Origin: Chelonoidis abingdonii
Lineage: Eukaryota; Chordata; Testudines; Testudinidae
Assembly: GCF_003597395.2 (NCBI RefSeq)
Contig: NC_133771.1
Coordinates: forward strand, 46,651,773-46,715,772
Direction of reading: 5' to 3'
DNA: 64,000 nucleotides
The notes beneath the pieces were generated by a model, which was given only the letters and a program-made list of their open reading frames with translations, was not told where the DNA came from and did no database searches. Made by a program: the position numbers and the translations under genes. Below, in pieces: positions 60,790 through 64,000 of the stretch (its first letter is position 1; every line of letters starts with the position of its first letter).

Positions 60790-61533
60790 TTCCCAGTTGT
60801 AAGTACAAAGTTAGCAAAAGTATAGTCCTTTAAATTGTTTTGCTGTATTTGCCATCTGTGTATCTGGCTGGTGAGTCTTTATGTGTATTTGGCTAATAAG
60901 TACTTTAAATTGTATTGTTTTTGCGGTAAGGCTGTTTATCCCTTTTCTATTGTTTATTCATTTTTTATAAGTTGAAAGCCCTGTATCACCATCTAGATAC
61001 AGCGAACTGTTATTCTATTTTTTCTTTCTTTTTTATATAAAGTTTCTTTTTAAGACTTGTTTGAGTTTTTTCTCTCTGGGTAGGCTAAGGAACGAAGGGG
61101 AGGGAAATTCTCTTTGTGTTAGATCTACGGAGGTGAATCTCTGCAGCACCAGGGAATTGGTGGGAGGGGAAGACAGATAGGAATCTTTTCTGTTTCCTTG
61201 TATTTGGGTCTCTTTGTGGAAGAGAAGAGACATGCTTCTTGGTATGTGATGTAAGGAGGTTGCATCAGTAACTCTCAGGTTAGCCCAGAGAGGAAATTCT
61301 GGGTGGGAAGAGGTGGGGGAAGTGGGTTATTTCCCTTGTTGTAGACTCAGGGCATCTGTGTCTTGGGGTTCCCCAGGGAAGTTTTGGGAGACCAGAGTGA
61401 GCCAAGACACTGGAAATTCTTGGCTGGTGGCAGCGATATCAAATCTAAGCTGGTAATTAAGCTTAGAGGGGTTCATGCTAGCTTCTCAGGTTATGAACGC
61501 TAAGGTTCAAATCTGAGTGGGAAAGCTATGATA
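60784..61533 (+). mobile_element. LTR piece A (3' part), in DIRS element 2
   Basis: It starts at the breakpoint ('atctgtttcccagttgtaag') and contains two diverged 'tactttaaattg'-type segments. An A/T-rich stretch with 'tttttatataaagtttct' follows (about 61031-61050). It ends 'gggaaagctatgata' at 61533. The terminus mirrors the TGTCATA start of piece B, so the two are halves of one LTR. The half is in + orientation, while the other half (62304-62513) is on minus. Confidence 0.7.
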
Positions 61534-62303
61534 CATGTGCCCTACTAGTTGGAGGCAGTCTCGGGCGGTGACCAAGGGCTGCTCCGAAGCCTTGTAGCCA
61601 GCAGTTTGATGGTATTGATCGTCGGTGGGAGAGATGCCCTGCCGGATGGAGTCGAGGCCCACTCCTATAAACTCCAGGTGCTGGGTAGGACTTAATGATG
61701 GATTTGTTTTCGTTTGTTTGCAGGCCCAGGATTGAAACACTCGATGGTGATTTGTGTGAAGCGGAGGCCTCGTCGAATGTGGAGGCCTTCAGGAGGCAAT
61801 CATCTAGGTAAGGGAATATAATGACTCCTTTTTCCTGAGGTTAGGCCGTGACTACCGCTCAGAGCTTGGAGAAACTTGAGGCAGTGGAAAGGCCAAATGG
61901 TAGAATCCGTATTGGTAATGCATTGAGCCGGGGTAAAGCGGAAAACGTGCTTTTTACTTTTATCTTTTGCTTAGTTTTTTTTGGCGTGGGTGGATAGTGA
62001 CGGGAAAGTAGCCAGTCTTGTAGGTCGAGGGCTGAAACACAAGCTGCCTGCTTTAAGGTCTAGAATTAGTGGTGGTGAGGTAAACCATCTTGAACTTTTG
62101 CCTTTTTTGACACAATCTTGTTGAGGCCTCCTGAGGTCGAGGATCGGTCGCCATCCCTCCGCAGTTTTCCTTTCTGTTAAGAAATAACGGGGAGTAGAAT
62201 CCTTTCCGCTTGTGGCATTTAGGCACGAGTTCGATAGCACTCAGAGTGAAGGAGTGTTGTACTCTTGCTGGAAGGTGTGGCTCATAAGGTGTCCCTGAGA
62301 GGG
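61534..62303 (-). pseudogene. DIRS element 2 reverse transcriptase, inverted
   Basis: Read on the minus strand from 62303 leftwards: S-A-I-E-L-V-P-K, R-K-G-F-Y-S-P-L-F-L, then a frameshifted D-P-R-P-Q segment (W-R-P-I-L-D-L-R in another frame), F-K-M-V-Y-L-T-T, and L-P-F-G-L-S-T-A. The catalytic F-P-Y-L-D-D box is intact (plus coordinates 61799-61810), followed by H-L-E-F-I-G-V-G-L-D-S and L-Q-L-V-G-H-M at 61535. That last motif is exactly the residue block that should join the + strand RNase H at 62514. Several frameshifts; inactive. Confidence 0.85.
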
Positions 62304-62513
62304 ACAGATTAGAAGGACTGGAAATAGACCTTCTCATAGCTGAGAGAGCACAGAACAGACAAAGACCCAAGACCAAGAATACCCCACAAATCCCCTCCCT
62401 TAAGCTTCGAAAAATCCGGTTTCCTGATTGGTCCTCTTGTCAGGTGTTTGGTTCCCTTTGTTAACCCTTTACAGGTAAAAGAAACATTAACCCTTAGCTA
62501 TCTGTTTATGACA
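62304..62513 (-). mobile_element. LTR piece B (5' part), in DIRS element 2
   Basis: On the minus strand it starts TGTCATAAACAG at 62513 and runs through 'acctgtaaagggttaacaaa' and an 'aggaccaatcaggaaaccgg' (CCAAT-like) block. It breaks off after 'ccttctaatctgt' at 62304. I know this start as a dispersed turtle LTR. The pentamer 'acatg' follows at 62514-62518 and is found inverted as 'catgt' at 61534-61538 next to piece A: the two copies of the original target duplication. Confidence 0.75.
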
Positions 62514-63355
62514 ACATGTCCTCGTGCACTTTCGTAGTCCAGAACGCACATCTCCATATGAGGTGCTTCCAAGCTTGGCTGGCCATGGTTTACAAACCAA
62601 ACATGCATTCACTAAACAAACAATTAACCATACCTTACCGGGTCAAAGACTCTTTCATATTGTGGACAGTCCCCGACAACCTCTGTTCTGGAGTCCCCTT
62701 CCTCCAGACTCCCCCAACTGTGATGATGGCAACCGATGCATCCCTCACGGGCTGGGGGGCCCACATCTCTCACCGAACAGTCCATGGGTTATGGTCTCAT
62801 TCCGAGACCTCCCTGCACATAAACGTTCTAGAACTTCAAGCTATATGGAATGCTTGCCGCTGCTTCCTTCCACTAATCAAGAATCAGCATGTACGCGTAA
62901 TGACAGACAACATTGCCTGCATGTTCTACATAAACAGACAAGGAGGGGCCCGTTCCCACTGTCTTTGCTCAGAGGCCATAAAACTCTGGAATTGGTGCCT
63001 TGCGAACCACATCCGCATATCAACTACTTATCTCCCAGGCGTGATGAACACCACTGCCGACGAGTTAAGCAGACGTTTCCCTTCGGAGCACAAATGGGAG
63101 ATAGACAAGAGAATCATTCACAACATCTTTCGAACTTGGGGTCACCCAACCATAGATCTCTTTGCAACCGCGAAAAACACGAAATGCCTCAATTTCTGCT
63201 CCAGGGCGGGACTGGGCAAACACTCCCTCAAAGACACATTCATGATCTCATGGCACTGGCACTTTGCTTATGCTTTTCCCCCAATACCATTGCTCAACAG
63301 GGTCCTCACAAAGATACAAACTGATCTTGCCAGGGTGATCTTGATTGCACCTTGA
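62514..63355 (+). pseudogene. DIRS element 2 RNase H and C-terminal region, long open frame
   Basis: The frame is open from before 62516 to a stop at 63353-63355 (279 codons from the first ATG). The start, S-S-C-T-F-V, continues the RT's G-H-M. The four acidic positions of the family's RNase H are all present: A-T-D-A-S-L-T-G-W-G, N-V-L-E-L-Q-A, M-T-D-N-I-A-C-M-F-Y-I-N-R-Q and T-A-D-E-L-S-R. A connection region follows with D-L-F-A-T and C-L-N-F-C-S. The frame ends because an 11-base unit is duplicated at 63341-63362. The ATG at 62516 is just the first Met and not a genuine start, since the domain belongs to a longer polyprotein. Confidence 0.85.
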
Positions 63356-64000
63356 TTGCACCAACGAGACAACTGTGGTTCCCGTTCCTCACCAGAATGT
63401 CATTTCAACCACCGATCTCCCTGCCTCTCATCTCGAACCTTTTATCACAGCAACATGGCTGGCTTCTTCACCCCAATCTCTCCATGCTTCACCTCAAAGC
63501 CTGGTACCTGTATGGTTCTCCCAACGAGAACTAGACTGTTCCGACCAAGTTCAGAGGGTACTTCTACACAGCAGAACACAATCCACCCGTACCACCTATC
63601 TCCGAAAGTGGAAAAGATTTCACAAATGGGTGCTCAACCAACAACTGTCTCCTACTCTGCACTTCTTCCCTGCATAACCGATTATCTATTGGACATTAAC
63701 AATCCGGCCTTTCATTCAGCTCCATTAAGAGCCCCTTACTGCATCACAACCTTTCATGTACCGGTTGACAATCCTTGGTCTCGCGTCATCCATCAACCAA
63801 GCGTTTGCCTGAGGGACTTCCAAACCCTATCCAACCAAACCACCGCCCCAACCACACTAGGCAAACCACCCGACCAACAAACACGAATCTGCACATGGAG
63901 CACGGGCAATCCAGTTCGGAGAGTCACTTAGCTGCCATCAACAACCTTTCATGGATTACCGTTGGACAATACTTGGTCTTCGCTCATCCCATACCAAGCG
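63345..64000 (+). pseudogene. DIRS element 2 tyrosine recombinase, N-terminal part
   Basis: After the 11-bp duplication the frame resumes with I-A-P-T-R-Q-L-W-F-P-F-L, then P-P-I-S-L-P-L-I, and L-L-H-P-N-L-S-M-L-H-L-K-A-W. This is the conserved segment before the SAM-like domain of DIRS recombinases. Further frames give T-R-T-T-Y-L-R-K-W-K-R-F, the core-binding helix region, and then C-rich degenerate sequence. The catalytic R-H-R-Y residues would lie beyond 64000. Broken by the duplication and later shifts. Confidence 0.75.

Larger units (their letters stand above)
58708..64000 (+). mobile_element. DIRS-type retrotransposon 2, internally inverted, runs off the window
   Basis: Order as read: left terminal repeat, gag remnant (+), part of an LTR (+), reverse transcriptase (minus), rest of the LTR (minus), RNase H (+) and tyrosine recombinase (+, cut by the window end). 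The flipped middle is explained by one inversion between about 60790 and 62303 in an element that already carried an LTR inserted in minus orientation. The terminal sequence ('gatgtccctgtgggtgctcc') marks a subfamily different from element 1. Confidence 0.88.

Overview
This 64-kb window is vertebrate nuclear DNA, almost certainly from a turtle; a crocodilian is the main alternative. The evidence is the repeat content: CR1 LINEs with the chelonian/crocodilian 3' end, palindromic hAT and Tigger-type MITEs, a 5S-rRNA-derived SINE, MIR and L2 relics, a Penelope fragment, and two large DIRS-type tyrosine-recombinase retrotransposons. The organism call rests on my recognition of these families, not on a search.

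Only one host gene can be supported. Positions 31215-31452 and 35828-35883 are the last two coding exons of MCPH1 (microcephalin) on the + strand. They encode most of the third BRCT domain and the C-terminal tail, and the splice sites and codon phase agree. Positions 1-31214 are therefore intron upstream of the penultimate exon, 31453-35827 is the last intron, and sequence after about 36.1 kb is 3' flank. In mammals ANGPT2 lies antisense in the large MCPH1 intron, but I see no angiopoietin exon here.

Layout: 1-31 kb is AT-rich intron with scattered old repeats (nested inverted repeat 1.4-2.6 kb, CR1 pieces 4.5-5.4 kb, 5S SINE plus CR1 9.4-11.3 kb, hairpin repeat 13.5 kb, GC-rich hAT MITE 19.2-20.2 kb, Penelope fragment 21 kb, Tigger MITE 24.8 kb, hAT MITEs 28.3 and 29.1 kb). 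31-36 kb is the end of MCPH1. 36.8-49 kb holds a CR1, a 2-kb interval bounded by inverted repeats with an L2 relic inside, a MIR, a deleted hAT transposon (45.1-47.1 kb) carrying a nested hAT MITE, and two further MITEs. 49.3-55.8 kb is a decayed DIRS element with an LTR inserted in it. 58.7-64 kb is a second DIRS element of another subfamily, running off the window.

No new biological system was found. The most unusual structures are in the DIRS elements. Element 2 carries a roughly 1.5-kb inversion that flips its reverse transcriptase and splits an inserted LTR, with a 6-base inverted match at the breakpoints. Element 1 has a near-perfect 57-bp fold-back inside its reverse transcriptase region. 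All transposon genes are broken, except that the RNase H part of element 2 is still one long open frame.
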